Positions 39,865 to 48,486 of a DNA stretch of 64,000 nucleotides are shown piece by piece (within the stretch, counting starts at the first letter, position 1; each line of letters begins with the position of its first letter). The DNA comes from Pectobacterium aroidearum. Its GTDB lineage: Bacteria > Pseudomonadota > Gammaproteobacteria > Enterobacterales > Enterobacteriaceae. Made by a program: the position numbers and the translations under genes. The stretch is taken from NCBI RefSeq assembly GCF_015689195.1, contig NZ_CP065044.1:3782001-3846000 (forward strand), written 5' to 3'. A model generated the notes under the pieces. That model was given only the letters and a program-made list of their open reading frames with translations. It did no database searches and was not told where the DNA came from.

Positions 39865-40599
39865 TCAGGATTCCAGACGGGAGGGAACGGACTCGAACAG
39901 GTAACCATCGAACGCCGGATCGTCCACATTCGAGATTTCCAGCAGTTTGATTTTTACGTTCTCCAGATGCTGCCACATCGCCTGACGCGCCATGTTTACA
40001 TCACGACGAGACACGGCGCGCAGGATCTGCTCATGATCGTCCAGCCACTGGCGCTGATAGCTGAAATCTTCGGTATGGGAGTGGATGCCCTGCCACATCG
40101 GGCTGCGTTTACGCGCCTGCCACACCTCATACACCATGTTGGCTAAGACGCTGTTTTGGGTAGACTGCGCCAGCAGGCAATGGAATTGTTCATCGGCGCT
40201 TTCATCCACGCTGCCGTTCTCAAGCGATGCCCTTTCTTGTTCAATGGCCTGCCGCATTTTCACGATATCGCTTTTGGTCGCCTGCATGGCGGCAAACGCA
40301 GCAACCTCGCCCTCCAGCAGTTGACGCGCCTGCATCAGCTCAAAGGGGCCATAGCCGCTGTCCACCACGCCATCTTTTCCCTGCGCGGTTGGCAGTTGCA
40401 TGACATAAACGCCAGAGCCTTTACGCACCTCGATCAGCTTTTCCAGCTCCAGCATGATCAGCGCTTCACGCACCACGCTACGGCTGACGTTGTAGGTTTC
40501 AGCAATATCACGTTCGGGAGGCAAGCGATCGCCAATCTGATAGTTGCCCTTCAGAATTTCCGCGCGAAGATTGTCGCCAATCTGCTGATATAAACGCAT
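39865..40599 (-). CDS. uxuR: GntR/FadR-family hexuronate regulator UxuR
   Basis: This 244-residue protein has an N-terminal GntR winged helix with LPPERDIAETYNVSRSVVREA (in part) at about residues 25-45 and an FCD effector domain (about 90-230). Family segments GPFELMQARQLLE and AMWQHLENVKIKLLEISNVD are shared with both UxuR and ExuR. The final NVDDPAFDGYLFES is closer to UxuR. It probably represses uxuA until a hexuronate-derived ligand such as fructuronate binds. Location next to uxuA supports the call. ExuR is the alternative. Confidence 0.85.
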   Translation of the reverse strand: MRLYQQIGDNLRAEILKGNYQIGDRLPPERDIAETYNVSRSVVREALIMLELEKLIEVRKGSGVYVMQLPTAQGKDGVVDSGYGPFELMQARQLLEGEVAAFAAMQATKSDIVKMRQAIEQERASLENGSVDESADEQFHCLLAQSTQNSVLANMVYEVWQARKRSPMWQGIHSHTEDFSYQRQWLDDHEQILRAVSRRDVNMARQAMWQHLENVKIKLLEISNVDDPAFDGYLFESVPSRLES

Positions 40600-40636
40600 A
40601 CCGCCATCCCTTTATTCAACATCGGCCATCGCAATA

Positions 40637-40649
40637 TTGGCCTGACCAA
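40637..40649. promoter_or_regulatory. Possible autoregulatory operator of uxuR
   Basis: TTGGCCTGACCAA is a quasi-palindrome 38 bp upstream of uxuR that shares the half TGACCAA with the uxuA operator. Its spacing is one base longer than the usual site. Confidence 0.4.
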
Positions 40650-40810
40650 AAGACAGAAAAATGCCCAATTTGTCTGAAGTATAACATGAAGCCCCACTAC
40701 GCCGCACGTTGAGCAATCTGCACGCGAAATAATTTCAGATATAGTGTTGTCGAAACGCCATTACCCCGTTCGCGATCAGGTTGATGTTGCCCAATCGGCA
40801 AGGAGCATAA

Positions 40811-42004
40811 ATGACAATAAACGTATTCCGGTTCGTTTCGTGGACCACCTGGAAGCAGGTGATGGCGAGCCTGTTCGCTCTGGTCGGTGTGCTTTTTATC
40901 GTGGGGTGCAATAGCAATCCGCGTGATATCACACCATTAGGACAAGCGTCATTCGAGCGTTATCAGCAAGACACGACGCGTTGGGTAGAACAACACCGCG
41001 CCTTCCAAACCACGGATAAACAGTTGGAATTACGCTGGAACACTCCCAGCGAAACACGCCCTGCGGGTCAGCCGCATAAAGCGATTTTGCTGGTGCACGG
41101 GCTGGGAGATTCACCCGGCTCATTCATTGACGTCACGCCGCAATTGGTCAAACAGGGATTTCTGGTCAGAACCGTGCTGCTACCGGGGCATGGCACCCAA
41201 CCATCCGATCTGCTGCACGTCACCGTCGATGACTGGCGCGAAGTCGTCGCCGAGCAGGCCGCTATTCTCAGTAAAGAAGTCGATGAGGTCTATCTGGGCG
41301 GCTTTTCCACCGGTGGCAATCTGGTGCTGGAATACGCGTTGCAACACCCTGCAATCAAAGGGCTGGTGCTGTTTTCGCCCGCGATTAAATCCAATGAAAA
41401 ATATGACTTCATGACGCCGCTGCTGTCGGTGTTTACCGACTGGCTGATGCCGCCTCGCCCCGGCTACCCACAGCAGTTAGCAACCCGCTATATGCGCGTG
41501 CCGACCAACGGCTTCGCCCAATATTATTATTCCAGTAGCGGTGTTCGTTCACAGCTCGCCAAAAAGCCTTATGACAAACCGGTATTAATCGTGCTAGCAG
41601 AGCATGATTCCGTCGTCGATACGGCCTATATTGTCAATATGTTCGATACCCAGTTTACCCACCCGCGCAGCCGACTGATCTGGTATGGCGATCGCCCTGC
41701 TGGTGTCCACTCCTCGCGCGTTTTGGTGCGTACGGGTTCGCTGCCAGACTGGCGCATCAGCCAGTTCTCGCACATGTCGCTCCTGTTTTCGCCAGACAAT
41801 AAGGAATACGGAAAAACCGGTGCGATTGTCATTTGCGCTAATGGACAAACCAATAGCGACCTGGCGGCCTGTGCGGATCGCAGCACGCTGTGGTATTCCG
41901 ACTGGGGATACGTGGAAAACGGCAAAACCCACGTGCGCCTGACCTTTAACCCCTATTTCGACTGGCAAAATCAGATCATGGCCAACGTATTGGACGCGCA
42001 ATAA
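40811..42004 (+). CDS. Alpha/beta hydrolase lipoprotein (esterase-like)
   Basis: An AAGGAG ribosome site 6 bp before the ATG fixes the start. The 397-residue protein has an N-terminal hydrophobic segment ending in a lipobox, IVGC (Cys near residue 36), so it is probably a membrane-anchored lipoprotein. The oxyanion segment LVHGLGDSPGSF (about 93-104), the nucleophile elbow GGFSTGGN and a C-terminal histidine region near SQFSHMSLLFSP give a complete hydrolase triad. It resembles bacterial carboxylesterase/monoglyceride lipase proteins, but the substrate is unknown. It stands 85 bp before the Sia operon and may or may not be co-transcribed. Confidence 0.75.
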   Translation: MTINVFRFVSWTTWKQVMASLFALVGVLFIVGCNSNPRDITPLGQASFERYQQDTTRWVEQHRAFQTTDKQLELRWNTPSETRPAGQPHKAILLVHGLGDSPGSFIDVTPQLVKQGFLVRTVLLPGHGTQPSDLLHVTVDDWREVVAEQAAILSKEVDEVYLGGFSTGGNLVLEYALQHPAIKGLVLFSPAIKSNEKYDFMTPLLSVFTDWLMPPRPGYPQQLATRYMRVPTNGFAQYYYSSSGVRSQLAKKPYDKPVLIVLAEHDSVVDTAYIVNMFDTQFTHPRSRLIWYGDRPAGVHSSRVLVRTGSLPDWRISQFSHMSLLFSPDNKEYGKTGAIVICANGQTNSDLAACADRSTLWYSDWGYVENGKTHVRLTFNPYFDWQNQIMANVLDAQ

Positions 42005-42089
42005 CCTTATCGCAAACCGGGAGTTGTCATCATTTGGTCATCAAGGTCGGGTATTTTGACTTAAAGACAAATCCGCCCAAAGATTAGCC

Positions 42090-43334
42090 ATGATCGCCAT
42101 GCCCGTTCCTTGCGCCCGACCGCTCCTCCGGGGTACACCGGTGGCGCGAGATCTTTGCATTCCCTTGCCGGACGTTTCTCCTAACACCGACAACGCCACC
42201 GTATTGCAGTTATTCAGTAAAAATAAAGAGTGGGTCAGCCTGCCTGTCGTTGAGGATGGACGCCCTTTCGGCTTAATCAACCGCCATATTTTTCTCTCAC
42301 AGATGTCGCGGCCTTTTTATCGCGAACTGTACGATAAAAAGAGCTGCATCGCGTTTATGGATAAAAATCCGCTGATTGTTGATGCGCTGGCGTCGTTAAA
42401 CGACGTTGCCGATCAAACGGTGATCACCGGTGATAAATCGCTGACGGACGGCTTTATGATCACCGAGAATGGGCGTTATATCGGTATCGGACTGGGCATC
42501 GATTTGATCAAGGCCGTCTCCGATATGCACCTGCGCCAGCATCAGCAGATTATGCAGAGCATCGAATATGCCAGTGTGATTCAGGCCGCGATGCTGACGA
42601 CATCAACGCAGGCGATGTCCCGCACGCTTGCCGACTGGTGTTTAGCCTGGGAACCGCGAGACTGTGTCGGCGGCGACTGCTATGCCTTTAAAACCTACCA
42701 GAACGGCTGGTTTGCCGCCGTCGCAGACTGTACCGGACACGGCGTGCCCGGCGCATTTATGACGCTGATTTTCTCTTCCGCATTAGAGCAGGCGCTGACA
42801 CAACACGGTCCGATGCTGCCAGCGCAGCTATTACAGGCAATCAACCGCCATATTAAAGATACGCTGGGGCAGCGTGACGAAACGCGCCAGCTCTCTAGCT
42901 CTAACGACGGCTGCGACGCCATGCTGGTGTTCTGCGATATGACGCGCAATACGCTGACGTTTGCCGGCGCGAGGATGCCAGCCTTCATGCTGCAACGCCA
43001 GAACGGACAGCTGACGCCACTCCAGTGCGATCGTATGGGAATCGGTTATACCGAAACGCCTTATGACTACCAGTGGTCGAGCTATGAATTGCCGCTCCAT
43101 GATAACGATATGTTTTTTACCACCACGGACGGATTGACGGACCAAATCGGCGGCGAACGCAGGATTATGTTTGGAAAACGCCGGCTACAGGAGCATCTCC
43201 AGCACTATCAACACCAGCCGATGCGTGAACTGGCTAACCAGCTTCTGTCGGCACACAAGATCTACCAGGGCGATCAGACCCGACGAGACGATTTAACTTT
43301 TTGGGGCTTCCGACATTGTTCGACTTTTGTTTAA
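42090..43334 (+). CDS. SiaA-like PP2C/SpoIIE phosphatase with N-terminal CBS-type domain
   Basis: This 414-residue protein carries a C-terminal PPM/SpoIIE phosphatase domain (about residues 190-410). Its metal-binding motifs are complete: GGDCYAF, DCTGHGVPGAFM, TTDGLTD and RRDDLTF. It heads an operon with SiaB-, SiaC- and diguanylate-cyclase-like genes, as in the Pseudomonas SiaABCD system, where SiaA dephosphorylates SiaC. The difference is the front half. Pseudomonas SiaA has membrane helices with a HAMP domain. Here residues about 25-165 look like a soluble CBS pair (LPVVEDGRPFGLINR and ITENGRYIGIGLGIDLI), with no membrane segment, so the input is probably cytoplasmic. The ATG choice is uncertain because a second ATG lies three codons on. 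Confidence 0.8.
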   Translation: MIAMPVPCARPLLRGTPVARDLCIPLPDVSPNTDNATVLQLFSKNKEWVSLPVVEDGRPFGLINRHIFLSQMSRPFYRELYDKKSCIAFMDKNPLIVDALASLNDVADQTVITGDKSLTDGFMITENGRYIGIGLGIDLIKAVSDMHLRQHQQIMQSIEYASVIQAAMLTTSTQAMSRTLADWCLAWEPRDCVGGDCYAFKTYQNGWFAAVADCTGHGVPGAFMTLIFSSALEQALTQHGPMLPAQLLQAINRHIKDTLGQRDETRQLSSSNDGCDAMLVFCDMTRNTLTFAGARMPAFMLQRQNGQLTPLQCDRMGIGYTETPYDYQWSSYELPLHDNDMFFTTTDGLTDQIGGERRIMFGKRRLQEHLQHYQHQPMRELANQLLSAHKIYQGDQTRRDDLTFWGFRHCSTFV

Positions 43335-43347
43335 TCAGGCAGGCAGA

Positions 43348-43902
43348 ATGATGCCAAACATCAAATACACTGAATTTTTTTCGCCCTCGCACCAGCATGA
43401 CATCACGCTGTATTACGTGGGCTATTTTTCACAAAACATCATCAGTTCACTGGCTGAAACCATGCGGCTACAGCTGGAGAAAAAGCAGCTTCCTGCCGGT
43501 ATCCGCCGTCGACTGTTCTCTACCTTCGTCGAAATGGTGCAAAACATTACCCGCTATTCCGCCGCCCCGCTAACGGCGCTCGATCAGCCCGTCGAGGTCC
43601 GTCATGGCTCCGTCTGTCTGGGTTACGAAAATGGCAAATACTTCCTGCTGTGCGCTAACCCGATACACCCCGACGATGTCGAGACGCTGCGGGGACGCCT
43701 TGAGCCGCTGCGTGGCATGACGCTTGATGAAATCCGACTCGCGTACAAGGCCTCTCTGCGTGATGAAACCCCGTCATCAAGCAAAGGCGCGGATATGGGG
43801 TTGTTAACCGTCGCGCGTGATGCCAGTGAGCCACTCCAGTTTACGTTTCGGGCCGACGCATCAACGGGGCTATCTACGTTTTATCTGAAGGCAATCATTT
43901 GA
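43348..43902 (+). CDS. SiaB-like kinase (DUF6272)
   Basis: The frame opens at a TTG (43327) overlapping siaA, but the ATG pair at 43348/43351 behind AGGCAG is the likely start, giving 184 residues. The sequence fits the GHKL-related SiaB family: EMVQNITRYS carries the N-box asparagine expected to bind ATP, and KGADMGLLTVARDAS the later glycine motif. In Pseudomonas SiaB phosphorylates a threonine of SiaC and so turns down the cyclase. The gap to siaA is 13 bp and to siaC 1 bp, so the genes are coupled. Confidence 0.8.
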   Translation: MMPNIKYTEFFSPSHQHDITLYYVGYFSQNIISSLAETMRLQLEKKQLPAGIRRRLFSTFVEMVQNITRYSAAPLTALDQPVEVRHGSVCLGYENGKYFLLCANPIHPDDVETLRGRLEPLRGMTLDEIRLAYKASLRDETPSSSKGADMGLLTVARDASEPLQFTFRADASTGLSTFYLKAII

Positions 43903-43903
43903 C

Positions 43904-44356
43904 ATGAAAAATATAACAACCTTAAGCAACCTCCATATTTCGGGGACATCCTGTACCCCGGCCGTTGATTTTCACTTTGACACACACCGTCTTTATCTTT
44001 CCGGCGAATCTTATCCTGAGAATGCCGCGGCGTTTTACCGTCCGCTGCTTACAGAGATTGAGGCGTATCTGCTCGCGTTGACGACCTGCGCGGAAACGAT
44101 GCCACCGGATGAGGCACTGCCGAGCATCGAGATTCACGTCTCCCTGATTTATTTCAACAGCTCCAGCACCAAGATGCTGTTCAGTTTATTCAACCTGCTT
44201 AATCAGGCGGCGGAACAGTCGCTATCGATTGCACTGTATTGGTATTACGACAAAGACGACGACATTGCGGAAGAATTTGGTGAAGAACTGCACATCGACT
44301 TCCCTGCCCTGACCTTTCACAGCACGATTTTGAGTGATAACCATGAGCACAATTGA
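43904..44356 (+). CDS. SiaC-like partner-switching protein (DUF1987)
   Basis: This 150-residue protein has the SiaC family pattern. The beta-strand and helix containing VSLIYFNSSSTKML (about residues 81-94) carries the conserved Ser/Thr patch where SiaC is phosphorylated. In the known system, unphosphorylated SiaC binds and activates the diguanylate cyclase SiaD, while the SiaB/SiaA pair sets its phosphorylation. The gene starts 1 bp after the siaB stop and overlaps siaD by 14 bp. The exact phospho-site here is inferred. Confidence 0.82.
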   Translation: MKNITTLSNLHISGTSCTPAVDFHFDTHRLYLSGESYPENAAAFYRPLLTEIEAYLLALTTCAETMPPDEALPSIEIHVSLIYFNSSSTKMLFSLFNLLNQAAEQSLSIALYWYYDKDDDIAEEFGEELHIDFPALTFHSTILSDNHEHN

Positions 44357-45050
44357 ATTGTTTACACCGGAATACGACATTCTGCTCGCCGCACGCAACA
44401 TCGCTAACCAGCAGGAAAGACCTGCTGAAGTCTATCGCGACACGCTGCTGGCGTTAACCGACCATTACCAGCGGCTGGTACGAGAATCGCACCGCCTGAT
44501 ATCACGCAGCGATCGCGCAGAGAAGGAGCTGAACCGCTTGAACGCCCAGCTCAATCAACTGGCGGTAGAATTGGAATACAAGGCCAGCCACGATCCGCTG
44601 ACTAGCGTGTATAACCGTGGCGCGATTATTGAACGCATCAACCACGCGCTCGAACGCAATCAGGCAGCGCTCATCGTGCTGGATATCGATCACTTCAAAC
44701 TGGTGAACGATACCTACGGTCACCCTACTGGCGACGCCGTCATTTGCGATCTGGTATCGCGCGTGCAGAACGTGCTGAATACCACAAGCAGCATTGGCCG
44801 CGTTGGCGGTGAAGAGTTCACCATTCTGCTGGAAGGACATACGCTCATGCAGGCCGTCTCGCTCGCCAGCCGCCTTCATCAGGATCTCAACAGAATGCCG
44901 CTCAGCGTACTGCCACAACAGCGCGTTACCGCCAGCTTTGGCGTTAGTTGGGCACCACAAAAAACCCGTTTCGATGCGCTCTATAGCGCAGCGGATGCCG
45001 CACTCTATCAGGCCAAGGAAAAAGGCAGAAATAGAGTGGAATTTCAGTAA
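44343..45050 (+). CDS. SiaD-like diguanylate cyclase (GGEEF)
   Basis: The ATG at 44343 (MSTIELFTPEYD) is inside the end of siaC. The GTG at 44334 is less likely. The 235-residue protein starts with a helical SiaC-binding region (about residues 1-75, ending in a coiled coil) and continues with a GGDEF domain (about 80-233). The active site reads GRVGGEEFTILL, and DIDHFKLVNDTYGH is intact, so c-di-GMP synthesis is expected. The inhibitory I-site RxxD that would lie five residues before GGEEF is absent (the region reads LNTTSSIG). Product feedback through that site is therefore unlikely, and control probably rests on SiaC. Confidence 0.88.
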   Translation: MSTIELFTPEYDILLAARNIANQQERPAEVYRDTLLALTDHYQRLVRESHRLISRSDRAEKELNRLNAQLNQLAVELEYKASHDPLTSVYNRGAIIERINHALERNQAALIVLDIDHFKLVNDTYGHPTGDAVICDLVSRVQNVLNTTSSIGRVGGEEFTILLEGHTLMQAVSLASRLHQDLNRMPLSVLPQQRVTASFGVSWAPQKTRFDALYSAADAALYQAKEKGRNRVEFQ

Positions 45051-45130
45051 GTCGCGTGCCGGGCGATTGCCGTCGCCCTGACTCGCGACCATAATAGTGG
45101 GTATCGGCTTCTCCGAGACAGATTCCCGCT

Positions 45131-46024
45131 ATGCGATTCGATTTAACCGATCTCCGGCTGTTTCTCAATATTCAGAAGGCAGGCAGCATTACCGGTGGCG
45201 CAGGAGCGTCCAGCCTGACCGTTCAGGCCGCCAGCGAACGTATCCGCGGTATGGAAGAGGAACTTGGCGTACCGCTGCTGCTGCGGTCAAAGGCTGGCGT
45301 TTCTCTCACCGACGCGGGATTTTCACTCGCGCACCACGCCCACATCATCCTGCGTCAGGTAGAACATATGCGCAGTGAATTACACCAATACAGTAAAGGG
45401 CTGCGCGGCCATATTCCGCTGCTGTGCAACTCTGCGGCGCTGAATGAATATTTACCCGCCCTGCTGGGTCGCTATCTGGTGGTCTGTCCGCAGATATCCG
45501 TAACGGTGAATGAAAAACTCAGCCGTGACATTGTTAATGCAATCCGCAATCAAACCGCCGATCTCGGCATTGTGGCCGATTCCGTACCGCTCGACGGGCT
45601 GGAAACGCGCCCGTTCCGTCAGGACGAACTGGTCGCGGTGGTTCCTCGCGCCAGCCTCTGGTCTGACGCATCGCAGCTTACCTTTTCCGATATTGCCGAC
45701 GCCGAATTTATCGGGCTTAGCGAAGGGGCGGCGTTACAGGAGCACATCGACGAGCACGCCAAAAGGCTGGGGAAACGTCTGAATTACCGCGTGCGCCTTG
45801 CCAGTTTCGACGCTGTTACTCAGGTGATTCACAGCGGTATCGGCATTGGCATTCTTCCGCGACATGCCGCACAGCGCATGATGGAGCGGCTGGCTATCCG
45901 CACGATCCCGCTCGCAGACGGCTGGGCTACGCGTAATCTGGTTGTCTGCACCCGTCAGTTTTCCGCGCTGCCCGGTTATGTTCAGGATTTCGTGGCGTTT
46001 ATTACAGCCGAGAACGCCGCTTAA
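45131..46024 (+). CDS. LysR-family transcriptional regulator
   Basis: This is a 297-residue LysR protein with the N-terminal winged helix (about residues 1-60, LRLFLNIQKAGSITGGA...) and an effector domain (about 90-290) containing GIGIGILPRHAAQRM. It is convergent with a TSUP transporter gene and overlaps it by 4 bp. That pairing suggests the regulator controls the transporter or a shared substrate. The ligand is unknown. The start has only a weak ribosome site. Confidence 0.85.
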   Translation: MRFDLTDLRLFLNIQKAGSITGGAGASSLTVQAASERIRGMEEELGVPLLLRSKAGVSLTDAGFSLAHHAHIILRQVEHMRSELHQYSKGLRGHIPLLCNSAALNEYLPALLGRYLVVCPQISVTVNEKLSRDIVNAIRNQTADLGIVADSVPLDGLETRPFRQDELVAVVPRASLWSDASQLTFSDIADAEFIGLSEGAALQEHIDEHAKRLGKRLNYRVRLASFDAVTQVIHSGIGIGILPRHAAQRMMERLAIRTIPLADGWATRNLVVCTRQFSALPGYVQDFVAFITAENAA

Positions 46025-46746
46025 AGCAGCCCGCGCATGGCCATGTATCCACCCAGCGCTATCAGCCCGATGAAAAAACAGCGCCGGAAAACCTGCTCAC
46101 TAATCGCGTGGCGCAGGCGTTGTCCCATCATCATGCCCAGTAACGCGGGGATCAGCGCTAACATCGACTGCCAGAGATCGATGCCCTGTAGCCCGATTCC
46201 CTGCATCAGTTGTAACGCCAGCCCTAGCGTGGAAACGGTAAACGCCAGCCCCAGCGCCTGTACCAGATCGTTTTTATTGAGTCGCAGGCATTGCAGGTAA
46301 GGCACGGCAGGAATCACGAAAACCCCCGTTGCCGCCGTGATAGCACCTGTGATGTAACCCACCAACGGCGACAGCCAGATTTCATGACGGCCAGGCTGCG
46401 GCAAGGTGGTCGCCAGAATCCCCCACAGGCCGTAAACTACCAAAATGCCGCCGAGCGCCGCGCTCGTCCATGACGATGACGAAGTCAGCGTCGGCAGGCC
46501 ACTCCAGAGCGTCCCGATAATAATCCCGGCAAACAGCGTCCAGAACCGCTTAATCAGGCTAAGAAAGGCGGGGCCGCAGGCAAGCTGCCAGATGTTGGTC
46601 ACCAGTGACGGAACAATCAACAACCCCGCCGCGCTGGCAGCCGGCATCACCAGCGTTAACAAGCCCATGGCGATTGTCGGTAACCCCAGACCAATCACGC
46701 CTTTCACCACACCAGCCAGCAGGAACACCACCATCATCGTCGTCAT
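46021..46746 (-). CDS. TauE/SafE (TSUP) family membrane transporter
   Basis: The 241-residue protein is hydrophobic throughout, with about seven to eight helices. It shows the TSUP duplicated pattern: an N-terminal GVVKGVIGLGLPTIAMGLL loop, and a second-half counterpart around GYITGAITAATGVFVIPAVPYLQ. Members export or import organosulfur compounds or organic acids, and the substrate here is not known. A GAGGCG ribosome site precedes the start. The gene is convergent with the LysR gene at 45131, with 4 bp of overlap. Confidence 0.85.
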   Translation of the reverse strand: MTTMMVVFLLAGVVKGVIGLGLPTIAMGLLTLVMPAASAAGLLIVPSLVTNIWQLACGPAFLSLIKRFWTLFAGIIIGTLWSGLPTLTSSSSWTSAALGGILVVYGLWGILATTLPQPGRHEIWLSPLVGYITGAITAATGVFVIPAVPYLQCLRLNKNDLVQALGLAFTVSTLGLALQLMQGIGLQGIDLWQSMLALIPALLGMMMGQRLRHAISEQVFRRCFFIGLIALGGYMAMRGLL

Positions 46747-46932
46747 TCATCGCCTCAGTTTGCAACGTCATAGGAAGATCCCTACGTATGAATATTCCAA
46801 TGAGACGGCTGTTGGTGTCGATGCGGATTGTATTGAGGGTGATTCAGGGAAAATTGGAGGTAAAGGAAGGATTGGGAGGATTGATATTCTCGAGGGCTCT
46901 CGCAGTCACATGTTTATGCAGGCTCAGAGACC

Positions 46933-47179
46933 GTTTCGTGCGCAACAATATCGCTATTCTCATGCTACTGCGTCGCTCACGCCCGACGCAGGGCGCTCAG
47001 TCGCCGCCGCCCTGCGAACCCTGGCTTCCGGCTAAATTATGTCGCTGCGCGATGCCATCGGTGTTCATGACCGCTAATCGAGCCACCAGTGACGCGTTCC
47101 CGACGCGGCACTGGCTTTCGCGGCATCCATGCCGCTCACTCGGCGGTCACGCTCACCGCTGCATAATTTCTTATGCCGG
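46933..47179 (-). repeat. Unrecognised 250-bp intergenic repeat, copy B
   Basis: This is the reverse complement of the element at 29933-30182, alignable along its whole length with scattered differences. Blocks in common include AAATTATGCAGCGGTGAG and GAGTGAGCGGCATGGATG on the minus strand. It occupies most of the 518-bp gap between the TSUP gene and mltB. Nothing else is seen in that gap, and the open frames crossing it look like chance. Confidence 0.8.
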
Positions 47180-47264
47180 ATAACGGCCAACCCCACTTAC
47201 GTCCCTGCATTATGTAAGAGACAGACCCGGCGAATGGGGCTACCAACACCAAACAGCAGATATC

Positions 47265-48350
47265 TTAGTAACTCTGGCCTTGGCGCGCGCGGCCTACGGC
47301 CTCACCCAGTTGCCATACGGCCATCGCATAGTGTGTGCTGTGGTTGTAACGCGTGATGGTGTAAAAGTTCGGCAAGCCGTACCAGTATTGGTACCCCGTA
47401 CCGATATCCAGACGCAGCAGGCTGGCTTCACTGTATCCCGCCAGCGAATGCTGTGGCGTTAATCCCGCGGCCTGTAGTTCAGTGAGCGAGTAACGGGTAT
47501 TAAAACCATTCGCCAGCAGTGGTGCCTGACCGTTTGCCTGCACCGCCACAGGGGCGCCCTTCACCCACCCGTGCGCTTTGAAGTAATTCGCCACACTGCC
47601 AATCGCATCCACCGGATCCCACAGGTTGGTATGCCCGTTGCCGTCGAAATCCACGGCGTAATTCTTGAAGGATGACGGCATAAACTGCCCGTAGCCCATC
47701 GCCCCCGCGTAAGAGCCGCGCAGGCTGAGCGGATCGTTGCCTTCTTTACGCGCCATCAGCAGGAACGTTTCCAGCTCGCCCGCAAAGTAATCGGCACGTC
47801 GCGGGTAATCAAACGCCAGCGTTGCCAACGCATCGATGATGCGCGTTTTCCCCATGACTCTGCCCCAGCGGGTTTCAACGCCAATAATGCCGACGATGAT
47901 CTCAGGCGGAACACCGTAAATGTTTTGGGCACGCTGTAACGCATCCTGATATTGATTCCAGAACGCCACGCCGTTCTGCACGTTGTCTGGCGTAATAAAC
48001 TGATTACGGTAGCGGTTCCAGGCACCGTTCGGCCCTGAAGGCGGACGCGAAGTCGGGGCTTGTTTATCCATCAGGCGGATTACCCAGTCCAGACTCTTTG
48101 CCTGGACCAGCACATCATGCAGTTGCTGGCGATTAAAGCCGTGTTCCAGCACCATTTTATCGACAAACCGCGCGGTAGCCGGGTTGGTCGCAAAATCGCC
48201 GCCTAACGGATGGACGTTGTGTGCAGGTTCAAGCAGGAAGCCGCCTTTAAAAGGATTACCTGAAGGCGCTTCTGCGGGAGGGGGAGCAGGCTGACTGCTA
48301 CAAGCCGAGAGCAAGACGAGCAGAGGGAGAAAACGAACCAAATGACGCAT
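47265..48350 (-). CDS. mltB: Membrane-bound lytic murein transglycosylase B
   Basis: This 361-residue protein equals E. coli MltB in length. It has a lipoprotein signal with lipobox LSAC (Cys 17), then a Pro-rich linker and the SLT-3 catalytic domain. The catalytic glutamate is in GVETRWGRV (about residues 161-169), and GSYAGAMGYGQFMPSS is the conserved transglycosylase motif. The enzyme cleaves peptidoglycan to 1,6-anhydro products at the inner face of the outer membrane. There is no operon partner, since the neighbours are repeat B downstream and yjdM upstream. Confidence 0.95.
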   Translation of the reverse strand: MRHLVRFLPLLVLLSACSSQPAPPPAEAPSGNPFKGGFLLEPAHNVHPLGGDFATNPATARFVDKMVLEHGFNRQQLHDVLVQAKSLDWVIRLMDKQAPTSRPPSGPNGAWNRYRNQFITPDNVQNGVAFWNQYQDALQRAQNIYGVPPEIIVGIIGVETRWGRVMGKTRIIDALATLAFDYPRRADYFAGELETFLLMARKEGNDPLSLRGSYAGAMGYGQFMPSSFKNYAVDFDGNGHTNLWDPVDAIGSVANYFKAHGWVKGAPVAVQANGQAPLLANGFNTRYSLTELQAAGLTPQHSLAGYSEASLLRLDIGTGYQYWYGLPNFYTITRYNHSTHYAMAVWQLGEAVGRARQGQSY

Positions 48351-48486
48351 CAGATATCCGTATAGCCAGGTAAGAAATCAATATCAGCTATGGTAAAGGA
48401 TTGTCTGATGTGAAAAAACCAGCCAGAGGTGAAAAAGTGCCGCGCGCCGACCGAATGGAAGGCCAGCACGCGCCATCACACTCAAA

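Noticed and set aside
46445..47183. 192-196 codon plus-strand frames across the TSUP gene and repeat B
   Set aside because: They overlap a well-supported transporter on the other strand and a repeat element, and have no ribosome site or family features.
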